A stretch of DNA of 64,000 nt from Alviniconcha marisindica (taxonomy: Eukaryota > Mollusca > Gastropoda > Provannidae). Both the position numbers and the translations under genes were made by a program. The stretch is from NCBI GenBank assembly GCA_018857735.1, contig JABMCL010003304.1, positions 120,001 through 184,000 of the forward strand, given 5' to 3'. Positions 21,396 through 31,944 of the stretch are shown here, piece by piece. Numbering within the stretch: the first letter of the stretch is position 1; each line of letters begins with the position of its first letter. The notes under the pieces were generated by a model. The model had not been told where the DNA came from, searched no databases, and saw nothing but the letters and a program-made list of their open reading frames with translations.

Positions 21396-21890
21396 CTGCA
21401 AAACAGACGGCATTTTTTGTGGGGGATCCTACATGAAAACAATTGTAATGTACCTTCTAATAAACACATGGCATTCTTTGTGTAGGATGCTGCATGAAAA
21501 CCATTGTAATGTATCTTCGAATAAACAGACGGCATTGTTTGTGTGGGATCCTACATGAAAACCATTCTAATGTACCTTCTAATAAACAGACGGCATTGTT
21601 TGCGTAGGAACTTGCATGAAAACCATTGTAATGTACCGTCTAATAAATAGACAACATTGTTTGTGTATGAACCTGCATGTAAACCATTGAAATGTACCTT
21701 CTAATAAACAGACGGCATTGTTTGTGTAGGTTTCTCCACAAAAACCATTGTAATGTATCTTGTAATAAACAGACGGCATTGTTTGTGTACGTTCCTCCAC
21801 GAAAACCATTGAAATGTATCTTGTAATAAACAGACGGCATTGTTTGTGTACGTTCCTCCACGAAAACCATTGTAAACCGCGCTGGCCAAC
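21396..21890 (-). repeat. ~61-bp minisatellite abutting the exon 7 acceptor, ~8 copies
   Basis: Read on the minus strand, units have ACAATGCCGTCTGTTTATTA then GAAGGTACATTACAATGG and a variable middle. The unit nearest the exon reads ATGCCGTCTGTTTTGCAG and is the true acceptor. So the array appears to be derived from, or to include, the exon 7 3' splice site region. The reverse-strand frames (Met, Phe, Thr rich) are repeat artefacts. Confidence 0.88.
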
Positions 21891-22137
21891 ACACACAGAA
21901 GTTTCAAAATAACGCTATTTATTAGGACAAGACAACATTTTGTGTGTCTGGATCTTGTTTCAAAACGCTGGCAGCCATTCTTGTTTTGAGATTTTGTTTT
22001 GTTTTTTTCTTCCTCATAATTACTAATGTTGTCTTTTGACGATGTGAACATAATTACAGTTATGTGCACATAATGACTATCTTTTGTCTTTTGACGCCGG
22101 CGAGCCGCCATACCATACAGTCCAGACTGTCACTGAC

Positions 22138-22449
22138 CTTGCGTGGTGAGCGTGCAGCTGGTCCGGACCTCGCCGGTGCTGTTGGCCAGCACACACTCGT
22201 ACAGCCCCCCGTCCTCCTCCCCGACCTCCGTCAGGGTCAGCGTGGCCTGCTGCCCGTTGAAGCGACAGCGGTGGCGCCGTCCCTGTCGGACCTCCCGCCC
22301 GTTGTGGTACCACGTGGCCATGCAGTCATCGCCCCCCGTGACCTCACACTTCAGCTTGACGTCACGGTCGCCGATGACGACGTCCATGTCTTGCAGTGAC
22401 GTGGACAGGGTGGGCGCCGGGGGGCCTCGCGTCAGCAGTTTGGGCTTTT
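22138..22449 (-). CDS. MYLK: MLCK exon 6: complete Ig2 in one exon
   Basis: The acceptor is CCGGTCAACAG|AA and the donor ACGCAAG|GTCAGT, both phase 1, 312 nt or 104 codons. It holds a whole I-set Ig: LSTSLQDMDVVIGD, DVKLKCEVTGGDD, ATWYHNGREV, LTLTEVGEEDGGLYEC and VLANSTGEV. All canonical Cys-Trp-Cys positions are kept. It is the only Ig in the window not split by an intron; being symmetrical (1-1), it could be skipped or duplicated without a frame shift. Confidence 0.95.
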
Positions 22450-24014
22450 CTGTTGACCGGGGTTGGTTGGGGTGGTTAGTTGAGGTGCTGAGGTCTGGTC
22501 TATCTACTCTCTCTCTCTCTCCCTCTCTCTGTGTGCTTGTGTGTGTGTGTGCTTGTGTGTGTATGTTTGTGCGTATGCGTGTGTGTGTGTGTGGTGTGGC
22601 GTGGTGTGGTGTGGTGTGGTGTGGTGTGGTGTGGTGTGGTGTGGTGTGCTTACAATCCATCAAAATAACTATGAGTACATCCTCAAAAACAACAACAACA
22701 AAACGAACGGAGAATACGTAACAAAGTGCAATGGCATGAATACATCTCCCCCTCCCCCCGACCCCTACAAACGGGTTCAGCCGAGGAGACATAAAAGTCA
22801 GTCATGAAGATGTTGGAGAACTACAACACCGCTGACAACCACCACTACCAATAACCATGAGGTCTACACGCCAGTGTGGCGCACAGATCAAGACACACAA
22901 AGGGTTAAGGAACGAATAACCATGAGGTCTACACGCCAGTGTGGCGCACAGATCAAGACACACAAAGGGTTAAGGAACGAATAACCATGAGGTCTACACG
23001 CCAGTGTGGCGCACAGATGAAGACACACAAAGGGTTAAGGAACGAATAACCATGAGGTCTACACGCCAGTGTGGCGCACAGATCAAGACACACAAAGGGT
23101 TAAGGAACGAATAACCATGAGGTCTACACGCCAGTGTGGCGCACAGATCAAGACACACAAAGGGTTAAGGAACGAATAACCATGAGGTCTACACGCCAGT
23201 GTGGCGCACAGATGAAGACACACAAAGGGTTAAGGAACGAATAACCATGAGGTCTACACGCCAGTGTGGCGCACAGATCAAGACACACAAAGGGTTAAGG
23301 AACGAATAACCATGAGGTCTACACGCCAGTGTGGCGCACAGATCAAGACACACAAAGGGTTAAGGAACGAATAACCATGAGGTCTACACGCCAGTGTGGC
23401 GCACAGATCAAGACACACAAAGGGTTAAGGAACGAATAACCATGAGGTCTACACGCCAGTGTGGCGCACAGATCAAGACACACAAAGGGTTAAGGAACGA
23501 ATAACCATGAGGTCTACACGCCAGTGTGGCGCACAGATCAAGACACACAAAGGGTTAAGGAACGAATAACCATGAGGTCTACACGCCAGTGTGGCGCACA
23601 GATCAAGACACACAAAGGGTTAAGGAACGAATAACCATGAGGTCTACACGCCAGTGTGGCGCACAGATCAAGACACACAAAGGGTTAAGGAACGAATAAC
23701 CATGAGGTCTACACGCCAGTGTGGCGCACAGATCAAGACACACAAAGGGTTAAGGAACGAATAACCATGAGGTCTACACGCCAGTGTGGCGCACAGATGA
23801 AGACACACAAAGGGTTAAGGAACGAATAACCATGAGGTCTACACGCCAGTGTGGCGCACAGATGAAGACACACAAAGGGTTAAGGAACCAATAACCATGA
23901 GGTCTACACGCCAGTGTGGCGCACAGATGAAGACACACAAAGGGTTAAGGAACGAACGCTTGTTGAACAGAGAGGCCACCGTTAAGGCCGGCGAGCCGCT
24001 CTCCATGCACTCAC
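22450..24014. other. Intron between Ig1 and Ig2, mostly 65-bp array
   Basis: It contains a TG/TGTGG microsatellite with about ten GGTGT units (22587-22648) and the 65-bp array described separately. No coding exon is visible. Confidence 0.7.
22854..23956. repeat. 65-bp satellite array, ~17 copies
   Basis: The unit begins AACGAATAACCATGAGGTCT, continues ACACGCCAGTGTGGCGCACA and ends AAAGGGTTAAGG, period 65. Copies are nearly identical; the only common variant is GATCAAGAC versus GATGAAGAC. Along the array the variant runs C,C,G,C,C,G, then eight C, then three G. This suggests duplication of a three-unit block and separate local expansion. The array ends about 60 bases from the exon 5 donor. 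Confidence 0.95.
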
Positions 24015-24144
24015 CGAAGACGTCCAGCTCGGCAGAAGCGGTGTCGGTGCCGGCCGAGTTCTGCACGGTGCCAACGTACATGCCGCTGTCGTTGGCCGTG
24101 ACGCTGCACACCTCCAGGTAGTGGTAGCCCGCCTGCTCGTACGT
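24015..24144 (-). CDS. MYLK: MLCK exon 5: second half of Ig1
   Basis: The acceptor is CTTGTCCAG|ACG (phase 0) and the donor GTCTTCG|GTGAGT (phase 1), 130 nt. The peptide TYEQAGYHYLEV then VTANDSGMYVGTVQNSAG and ASAELDV is the D-G part of an Ig. The second canonical cysteine is glycine (YVG), and exon 4 also lacks the first one, so Ig1 is a disulfide-free Ig domain. It joins exon 4 as FK|TYE and exon 6 as F|E|KPK. Confidence 0.9.
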
Positions 24145-24510
24145 CTGGACAAGAGGACGACAACAACCGTCACAACCACTGCCAGTGGAAATCCGTGTAT
24201 CTAGGCTGTGTTGTACGTTCCAGCTTTCTCTGTTTTTCTTGCCCCCCCCCCCCCCCTCCCCCACCCCACCCCTTCCCTCACTTTAGCCTTGTGTAATAAA
24301 GTATTAAAGTATTATCTTATCTTATCTGTGCACTCTCTCACTTGCCATTTCCAACCTTAATCCTTAAGCAAAACCATTATCCCCCACAACCATCAACTCG
24401 CCCCCGCCTCTCTGATTTCTCTCTTTCTCTCCGTGCTCTTTGTTTGTCTGCCTGCCTGTTTGTCTCTCTCTCTGTATCTCTGTATTTAGTATATATATAT
24501 AAATGTCTCG

Positions 24511-24598
<88 letters not shown>

Positions 24599-24650
24599 GT
24601 GTGTGAGAGAGAAAGACATGCAGGATGGACAGCGACGTGAGTAGAGATGG

Positions 24651-24728
<78 letters not shown>

Positions 24729-24897
24729 TGTCTCCGCAACCACCACCACCACCCTCCCCACCTCTCTCTTGCCCGCTCGATCACACGCACACGAACATAC
24801 TTTCTCTCTGCCTCACTCCCCCCACTTCTCTCTTGCTCACTCGATAGCACACACACACGCACGCACACACACACTTTCTCTCTCTCTTTCTTCCCAC
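24145..24897. other. Intron within Ig1, microsatellite-rich
   Basis: It contains a poly(C) tract (24243-24256), (TG)n at 24512-24604, (GA)n at 24650-24679, (CA)n at 24680-24727 and CTCT-rich sequence. All reverse and forward frames across it are simple-repeat artefacts. Confidence 0.75.
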
Positions 24898-25090
24898 CTT
24901 GAACTTGGACCCGGACGGCAGGGGCTTGCCATCCTTGCTCCAGCTGAGCTGGGTGTTTGGCGAGCCCTCGAAGGAGACCTTGAACTTGGCGTTCTGACCC
25001 TCGTCCACGAACTGACGGCGGGGCTTGACCACGAACTCCGGAGCCCGCTCCTTCTCCGCCGCCTTCTTCACATCCGGGGACGGGAGACGC
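24898..25090 (-). CDS. MYLK: MLCK exon 4: linker and first half of Ig1
   Basis: The acceptor is CGCTTCCCTAG|G (phase 2) and the donor AAGTTCAAG|GTGGGA (phase 0), 193 nt. A basic linker (RLPSPDVKKAAEKERAPEF) leads into VVKPRRQFVDEGQNAKFKV, FEGSPNTQLSWSKDGKPLP, the A-C' part of an I-set Ig with the core tryptophan. The usual first cysteine is replaced in KFKVSFEG. This is the first folded domain of the predicted protein. Confidence 0.92.
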
Positions 25091-25453
25091 CTAGGGAAGC
25101 GAGGAAAGCAATCGAGGTGATCAAGGCATGGATCTGACTATCAAATCTATCACCTCATGGCCTGGATCTGACTATCACCACACGGCCTGGATCTATCACC
25201 TCATGGCCTGGATCTGACTATCACCTCTGGCCTGGATCTGACTATCACCTCATGGCCTGGATCTGACTATTACTTCATCGCCTGGATCTATCACGTTATG
25301 GCCTGGATCTGACTACCACTTCATCGCCTGGATCTATCACGTCATGGCCTGGATCTGACTACCACTTCATCGCCTGGATCTATCACGTCATGGCCTGGAT
25401 CAGACCATAGGAAAGTGTGAAACGCAGACCTTACAGTAACTCGAATTTTAAAA

Positions 25454-25533
<80 letters not shown>

Positions 25534-25658
25534 CTGGAACTCGAAACTTTAATACTCAAGGATAGTAGCATTCGGTCAAGACAGACTGAGACAGAGACAA
25601 ACAGACAAATAGGCAGAGTGGGAAGAGAATGAGGAACAGAGAGGCAGATTAAGTGTAC
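25091..25658. other. Intron with ~25-bp minisatellite and (GA)n tract
   Basis: Imperfect units of GGCCTGGATCTGACTATCAC followed by CTCAT or TTCATC fill about 25120-25400, starting about 30 bases from the exon 4 acceptor. A (GA)n tract occupies 25458-25530. No further exon is seen. Confidence 0.75.
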
Positions 25659-25686
25659 CTTTTGCCGATATCGAGCTTGAATTCAA
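25659..25686 (-). CDS. MYLK: MLCK exon 3: 28-nt microexon
   Basis: A very short exon inferred from splice signals and phase. The acceptor is TTTGTTTGTTGCAG|TT (phase 1) and the donor GGCAAAAG|GTACAC (phase 2). Its 28 bases encode (V)EFKLDIGK(R). It is the only sequence between exons 2 and 4 found that converts the phase-1 end of exon 2 into the phase-2 start of exon 4, which is the main support. No domain is recognised. RNA reads would be needed to exclude a different microexon. Confidence 0.75.
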
Positions 25687-26101
25687 CTGCAACAAACAAA
25701 CAAAAGAATGTAAGGTTATTGTTTTTATATCCATTGAGCATCCACATACACACACACACACACAGTGCTGGCACTGAATAGGCAAATGGCGCCACTGGGT
25801 TAAAAAAACACCCCCAAAAAACTGCACATCAGCCTATTTTGTTGACACTAAAAATTCAAAGAAGGAACTATTCTGTGCGCATAAACCTTTCACTCTGGGC
25901 AATTAGTATTATATTTCTATGGCGGTTTCTGTGACTCAACTGCGCAAAAATGTAGGGCTCTGCCTGTTGGTGTTCGTACACTGGGACCCCCCCCCCCCCC
26001 CCCTCTCTCTGTCACACACACACACACACACACGCACCCCTTTCTCTGTTTCTCACATACTCTCCCTCCTCTATTTCACACGCACACACATATTCATTCA
26101 G

Positions 26102-26154
<53 letters not shown>

Positions 26155-26336
26155 AAACTGTACCCAAAACCAGAGAGAAAAAACACACGAAAAGGCGGTA
26201 AGTACTCTTGGGCTTTAGTAAAGAAAAAAGAAAAAAAGAAAAAACCTGCTAAGGTGTGATTTCTCTCCAGACACCGCGTTGTCGTTAATGCCATCGCTTT
26301 ATAGCTCTGCCACTTCAACCTCCGATTGCACACACG

Positions 26337-26376
<40 letters not shown>

Positions 26377-26693
26377 CTCGCCACCACCCCTACCCACCCC
26401 CGTTTAGCCTACTGACTGGAAGTCACAAAAGGTCAGGGACCAAGTAGGAGCTGCAATTTATTTGTGACGAGTTCATTCGGAGGGTGATCGCGTCAGACCG
26501 TCAGCGAAGAGAACAGAGCACGTGTCTAACAGCGGCTCCTGCTCGGGCCACTGAAAGGCGTACGTAACGCCCGGTAAATCGGAATAATGGCTCAGTAAAA
26601 AGCGTTCAGCTGATGCAGTGACACCCATTAAAGTGCGCTATCTCACCGCCCCGGCACATTCTCTCTATCAGTCTTCCGTACAGGTCACACACG

Positions 26694-26739
<46 letters not shown>

Positions 26740-26773
26740 TGTGTGTGTGTGTGTGTGTGTTGTGTGTGTGTGT

Positions 26774-26843
<70 letters not shown>

Positions 26844-26875
26844 TATCACACACGCGCTCACACAGATACGCCCTG

Positions 26876-26949
<74 letters not shown>
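26694..26949. repeat. Back-to-back (TG)n and (CA)n microsatellite
   Basis: About 80 bases of TG repeats (26694-26773) run straight into about 65 bases of CA repeats (26774-26841). A further ~73-base CA tract follows at 26876-26948. The TG-CA junction (GTGTGTCCACACAC) makes one long inverted repeat. Confidence 0.9.
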
Positions 26950-26950
<1 letters not shown>

Positions 26951-27464
26951 TCGAACTCGAAAACTTTATTTTACAAGGATTGTAGTGCAGAGAGAGAGAG
27001 AGAGAAGGGGAAGAGGTAATCTGTGGACATTGTTGGCGGTTCTGATTGCATCAAAAGCATACCGGACCGCCCAGACAACTGGCCAGGAGGCGCAAAGATT
27101 TCCCCCCCTGTTCACCACATTGGCTGACATTGCCACAGTGCCATACTGGCCCCACGCTGCCCCCTGTGCAAGTCCTTCCAGCCACGCTGCAGGCAAACAC
27201 ACACACACACACATACACACACACACACATACATACACACACACGCGCGCGCGCGCACGTCCGCGCGCACGCACACGTACGCACGCACTCACACACACAC
27301 ACGCACGATGCACGCACGCACGCACGCATCATCACCACCACCACCACCACCACCACCACCACCAGGATTGCTCTGTCTTAAGTCTCAGTCTTCAAGCAAC
27401 AAACAATAAAAACCCACAGAGTTTTAAACTTCCAGGAACAACAGGCTGTAAGACCCCGCTACCT

Positions 27465-27900
27465 ATACCTACACAACGACACCTCAGCAGAGGTGCCCTC
27501 AGATCAGACAGGTGAAAGCTACTCCCAGCGGGCCACCGAACCATGTCTGTGCCTATGCCTACACAACGACACCTCAGGAAGGTGCCCTCAGATCAGACAG
27601 GTGAAAGCGGACCACCGAATCTTGTCTGTGCCTATACCTACACAACACCTCAGCAAAGTGCCCTCAATCAGACAGGTGAAAGCGGACCACCGAACCTTGT
27701 CTGTGCCTATGCCTACACAACGACACCTCAGGAAGGTGCCCTCAGATCAGACAGGTGAAAGTGGACCCGAGGGCGGACTCGGAGGTGCCCTCAGATCAGA
27801 CAGGTGAAAGCGGACCACCGAACCTTGTCTGTGCCTATACCTACACAACACCTCAGCAAAGTGCCCTCGAATCAGACAGGTGAAAACTACTCCAGGCGGA
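27465..27900. repeat. ~79-bp minisatellite, ~5 copies
   Basis: Units share CTACACAACGACACCTCAG, GGTGCCCTCAGATCAGACAG and GTGAAAGCGGACCACCGAAC, then CTTGTCTGTGCCTAT. Some copies lack ACGAC or carry a TACTCC variant. The plus-strand frames (71-104 codons) are repeat artefacts. Confidence 0.85.
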
Positions 27901-28110
27901 TCATCAAACCCTGTCTGTATACCTATACCTACGTTATCTCAACTCCATCTCCCAACTTAACACGAGACTTGGGGAAGGGGGTGGGGGGTGGAGGGGGGTT
28001 AGGTGTTTTAACTCTTTTTCCGCGTTTGATGGCATTGTTAGCTCATGTCTGAACAGCGGGTTAGTGCTCTCTTGTTTGCTCTTGTTTTTGTTGCTGTTTC
28101 ATTTTTTATC

Positions 28111-28193
<83 letters not shown>

Positions 28194-29016
28194 TTTCGCG
28201 TTTTTGTTTTTCGTTTTTGAGAGGGCTTTTGGAAGACGAGCTTCGCCAAGCATGCTGCACAATAAAACCAATTATTGCAGTCACGCCAAGGTAACAATCA
28301 CAAAGCGAGGCCCCAGTTTACTCACAACCCCGCACGGCACACATACAGAAGGGGGGAGAAAAAAAAACCAAACAATAAACAAACAAAAAATAAACACACA
28401 CACACACAATTTTTTTTTTTTTTTAAATGCGCAAACCAGTGACGTTATCGGTTTCAAGTGCTGAACGCTGATACAGGACTTTTCATAAAACGCGCAGATT
28501 CGCCCTCAGATTCACCCTCAAGATAATGATTCAATCTCTATTCTCGGCTAACACCCCAAGTCATAAGAGAAGGTGCCGCCATTCCCTACGTATCACAGAT
28601 CCAGTTTCACTGCTGGATAAGCTGCCATCTGCTGTGGCAGTAGCGCACTGCAGAAGATTGCTTCTCTCCTTACAACACGATCTCGGTGTCCACCCTATCT
28701 AAAAAAAAATATATATATATAAAAGGGGGGGGGGGGGGGGGGGTTCAGTAGGATTCAAAGGGCTTGCTCCCTTTCATGTTAGGATTCAAAAATGGTGTTT
28801 CAAGTGGTATTACATTGACCTTGGGTAGGGTTGTGCAGTGGCTAGAACGTGCACGAACGTGTGTACCACAAACACACACTCTCTCTCATACACACGTACG
28901 CGCGCGCGCGCACCACACACACACACACACAGATACATACAAACACTCACTCGCTCTCACACACACGCACGCACGCTCGCACGCACACACACACACAAAC
29001 ACACAGGGTGACCTAC

Positions 29017-29076
29017 CTTCCTTGAGGCCCAGGTTGCCTGTGCCATTGGACTCCGGCCGCTTTCCCCGGGTGCCTC
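29017..29076 (-). CDS. MYLK: MLCK exon 2: 60-nt exon shared by both first exons
   Basis: The acceptor is GTTGCTGTTGCAG|GA and the donor CTCAAGGAAG|GTAGGT, both phase 1, 60 nt. It encodes (G)GTRGKRPESNGTGNLGLKE, a basic and Gly/Asn-rich stretch with no known domain. Phase 1 on the left fits both proposed first exons; phase 1 on the right fits exon 3 (KE|VEFK). A shortened near-copy lies at 31697-31724. Confidence 0.78.
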
Positions 29077-29119
29077 CTGCAACAGCAACCAACAACCCGT
29101 CGTCAGTGTCCATCGTAAC

Positions 29120-29650
29120 TACAAGCTTTTAAAACAGTACAATAATCATCCTGACTATACTACTATGATCATAATCATCCTGACTATACTACTGTGACCA
29201 TAATCACCCCGACTATACTACTGTGACCATAATCACCCCGACTATGCTACAGTGATCATAATCATCCTGACTATACCACTGTGACCATAATCACCCCGAC
29301 TATACCACTGTGATCACGATCACCCTGACTATACCACTGTGACCACGGCCACCCCGACTATACCACTGTGATCACGACCACCCCGACTATACCACTGTGA
29401 CTACGGCCACCCCGACTATACCACTGTGATCACGACCACCCCGACTATACCACTGTGACTACGATCACCCCGACTATACCACTGTGACTACGATCACCCC
29501 GACTATACCATTGTGATCACGATCACCCCGACTATACCACTGTGATCACGATCACCCCGACTATACCACTGTGACCACAATCACCCTGACTATACAACTG
29601 TGATCACGATCACCCTGACTACACTACTGTGGTCATGATCATCCTGACTA
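29120..29650. repeat. 28-bp minisatellite, ~18 copies
   Basis: The unit CCCGACTATACCACTGTGAT followed by CACGATCA varies at transitions (CCTGAC, GACCATAA, GACTACGG). It begins about 50 bases from the exon 2 acceptor. The divergence between units is greater than in the 65-bp and 43-bp arrays, so it looks older. Confidence 0.88.
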
Positions 29651-31205
29651 TGCTACAGAAATCCCCTCCTCTAAGGACATGGTTCCTAAGCAAGCGCGCC
29701 ACCTGACGGTAGTTGGGTTTTTACTGACACAGTGTTTTCAATAAAATGTCATCAAGGAAAATATTTTTGTACGGTTCAGGCAAGCTGCAAATCAACCAGA
29801 AATGACAAGGTGTAATTACAATCTAACAGAAACTGAAACTGGACTTTTACGTCAGAATCCTGTAAACAACCCGACAGGGAACAAAATACCATTGGTAGGA
29901 GGGACAAGGCAGTGGGGTGAAATGAACAGTTTCCAAGAACTGACATCTAGTCATATCGTGGTTGCAAACACTCGGCCGAATCCGGGTTGGAAAAAAAAAA
30001 AAAAAAAAAGGTTAAACAGCGCGATCAGTCACTGTAAATAATAAAAGAAAAATAATAAAGATTTCTTGCATGGCGCAATTCCCTGCATTCTACAGCCTCA
30101 ACGCGCCTTGCAATGCACCGTCTCACACATTCAATAATCCTGACAACCAACACACACCCACACCCACTCAGACACAGAAGGCCTTAACGGACAAAATATT
30201 CACAACACGGCGCTCAGCTGACAGTTGGAAACTGTGCCGCCGCCGTTTTTTGTCGGCTAGCTTTGTGAACGGTGCATTAACTCTACAATAGACGAAAAAG
30301 AACTATAAATCCATACACCACTTTCCGCCACAGATACACAATGCTTTCATGCTGGGCAGATTTTTTTTTTCTTTTTTTTTCTCGCTACTTTTTCAAGAGG
30401 TTGCCATGCTTGAGTACCATGCACTGTTTCTCTACAATCAACTTCGCTGCCGAAGCGGATTCTTGTCTTCTAGTCAACACAGACCAAGCGCATTAAAAAC
30501 ATTCCAGTGCAGAGAACGAAGCAAACCTCGCACAGACACGAATGCAGACAGAAAAGAAGAAACAATTCTAACCTGTCGGCTAAACAGCAGTTTTATGCAC
30601 CCCTTCCATCGTCGACCTTTCCCGTCCACAGACTAACTAATAGTCAAACATTGGGGAATAAAACAAACCTCGCACAAACACGAAGGCAAACAGGAAAAAG
30701 AATTGTAACTTGTCGAATACACAGCCGTGTACACCCCTTCCAGCGATCTTTCTCGTCAACAAACTGTCAAGCAATGTCTGATGTGTGTGTTTGACGAGAG
30801 ATGATGGAAAAGGGGGAGAGGGGGTTGGAGGCGGGGAGAGGGGTTACACTGAGAGAAATAGGGGCACAAGGGACGGGGGTGGATGGGTGGGTGGGTGGAT
30901 AGACAGAGAGACAAACGTGTGACTCAGTCCGGCCGACGCAGTGAGCGAGGGAGGATGACAAGAGAGAGACAGAAAGGAGATACAGACTACACAGAGGTGG
31001 AAGGGAGAGCGTGTGACAGAGACGGGCGTCACCTGGAGAAGATACAGACAGGCAGACAGAGAGAGAGAGAGAGGGAGAGAGATCAAACTATGTTGAGGCA
31101 GACAAAAAGAGACAGACGGTGGCTAAGGGAGACAGAGAAAGACAGACAGACAGAGACCGGCGTCAGCTGGAGAAGATGCAGACAGGCAAAGAGACAGAGA
31201 GACAG

Positions 31206-31206
31206 C

Positions 31207-31282
<76 letters not shown>
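31206..31282. repeat. (GA)n microsatellite in a GACAGA-rich block
   Basis: (GA)n at 31206-31272 sits within about 400 bases of purine-rich sequence. The flanks hold two copies of GGCGTCA(C/G)CTGGAGAAGA followed by TGCAGACAGGCA, about 130 bases apart. Confidence 0.85.
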
Positions 31283-31283
<1 letters not shown>

Positions 31284-31696
31284 TCAAATTCTGGTGAGGC
31301 AGACAGACAGAGACAGACAGAGAGAGGGAGACAGAGAACGGGGAAGGGGGTTGAGGGTTGTCAAAGTTTGTTTTAAATTTTCAGCTTAGATCCTGTGTGT
31401 CCTGTTCTGGCAAGAAGTTATTCCCGAGTCAACAGCCCCTTTAGAAAAGGCTGGGCCAAAACAGTCTAGAGCGACGAGGACGCACACGCAGAGACGTTGG
31501 CTGACACAGAGACAGCGATCACTTCGGACCTTACGGCCCCTAGCTATATACACATGTAGACATTGGCCACAGCCTCCGCCACACGTGTTGCCGGGACCTT
31601 TGCCGCAAGCCCCCCACACACACCACCGCACGCACGCATGCACACACACCACACACCACACACCACACACACACACACACACAGAGGGTGACCTAC

Positions 31697-31724
31697 CTTC
31701 CTTGCCTGTGCCATTGGACTCCGG
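31697..31724 (-). pseudogene. Truncated duplicate of MLCK exon 2
   Basis: The minus strand repeats the last part of exon 2 and its donor: CCGGAGTCCAATGGCACAGG, then CAAGGAAG|GTAGGTCACCC. Compared with exon 2, an in-frame block of 12 bases (AACCTGGGCCTC) is missing and the 5' 20 bases are replaced by a (TG)n tract, so no ordinary acceptor is present. Both copies are flanked by CA repeats, which points to a duplication mediated by the microsatellite. It is most likely a dead exon; use as an alternative exon with a distant acceptor cannot be excluded. Confidence 0.7.
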
Positions 31725-31944
31725 CACACACACACACACACACACACACCGCCCCCCCCCCCCCACACACACACACACACTCTGTAGGCTACACACTATT
31801 CAAGAGCACCCATCAGCCAACACGGTCAGTGGATTTTAGACGGGGATGCATTCCTCATGGCAGCCAGCTTAATACCAATTTCACGAGCGAATAAAGAGCG
31901 AGGCTTTGGGTGTTTATTCAATTTCACCTCACCCCCAAACTGAC

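Larger units (their letters stand above)
25687..29016. other. Intron between exons 2 and 3, simple-repeat rich
   Basis: It contains (CA)n at 26103-26153, a poly(C) tract of about 38 bases (26338-26375), (TG)n directly followed by (CA)n (26694-26842), (CA)n at 26876-26948, CG/CA-mixed repeats (27196-27320), (CCA)n near 27333-27363, a ~79-bp minisatellite (27465-27900), (TG)n at 28114-28193, a poly(G) run (28727-28743) and CA/CG repeats to 29006. No exon is supported. Confidence 0.65.
29077..31944. other. Intron between exon 2 and the long first exon
   Basis: It contains a 28-bp minisatellite (29120-29650), an A20 run (29990-30009), a tandem duplication of about 145 bp (about 30505-30650 and 30655-30785), purine-rich GA/GACAGA sequence (30960-31340) and the exon-2-like copy at 31697-31724. 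Apart from the last, no coding signal is seen. Confidence 0.6.

Noticed and set aside
22854..23956. CRISPR-like array
   Set aside because: The 65-bp units are contiguous without unique spacers, and the DNA is from an animal genome.
26618..27515. 273-codon plus-strand frame of Cys-Val and Thr-His runs
   Set aside because: Translation of (TG)n and (CA)n microsatellites. The same applies to similar frames at 7.8, 18.9, 20.5, 24.5, 28.1, 36.0, 50.9 and 57.3 kb.
31861..31875. Alternative donor GAAATTG|GTATTA for the long first exon
   Set aside because: Also phase 1, but a weaker consensus than GAGGAAG|GTCAGT at 31945.
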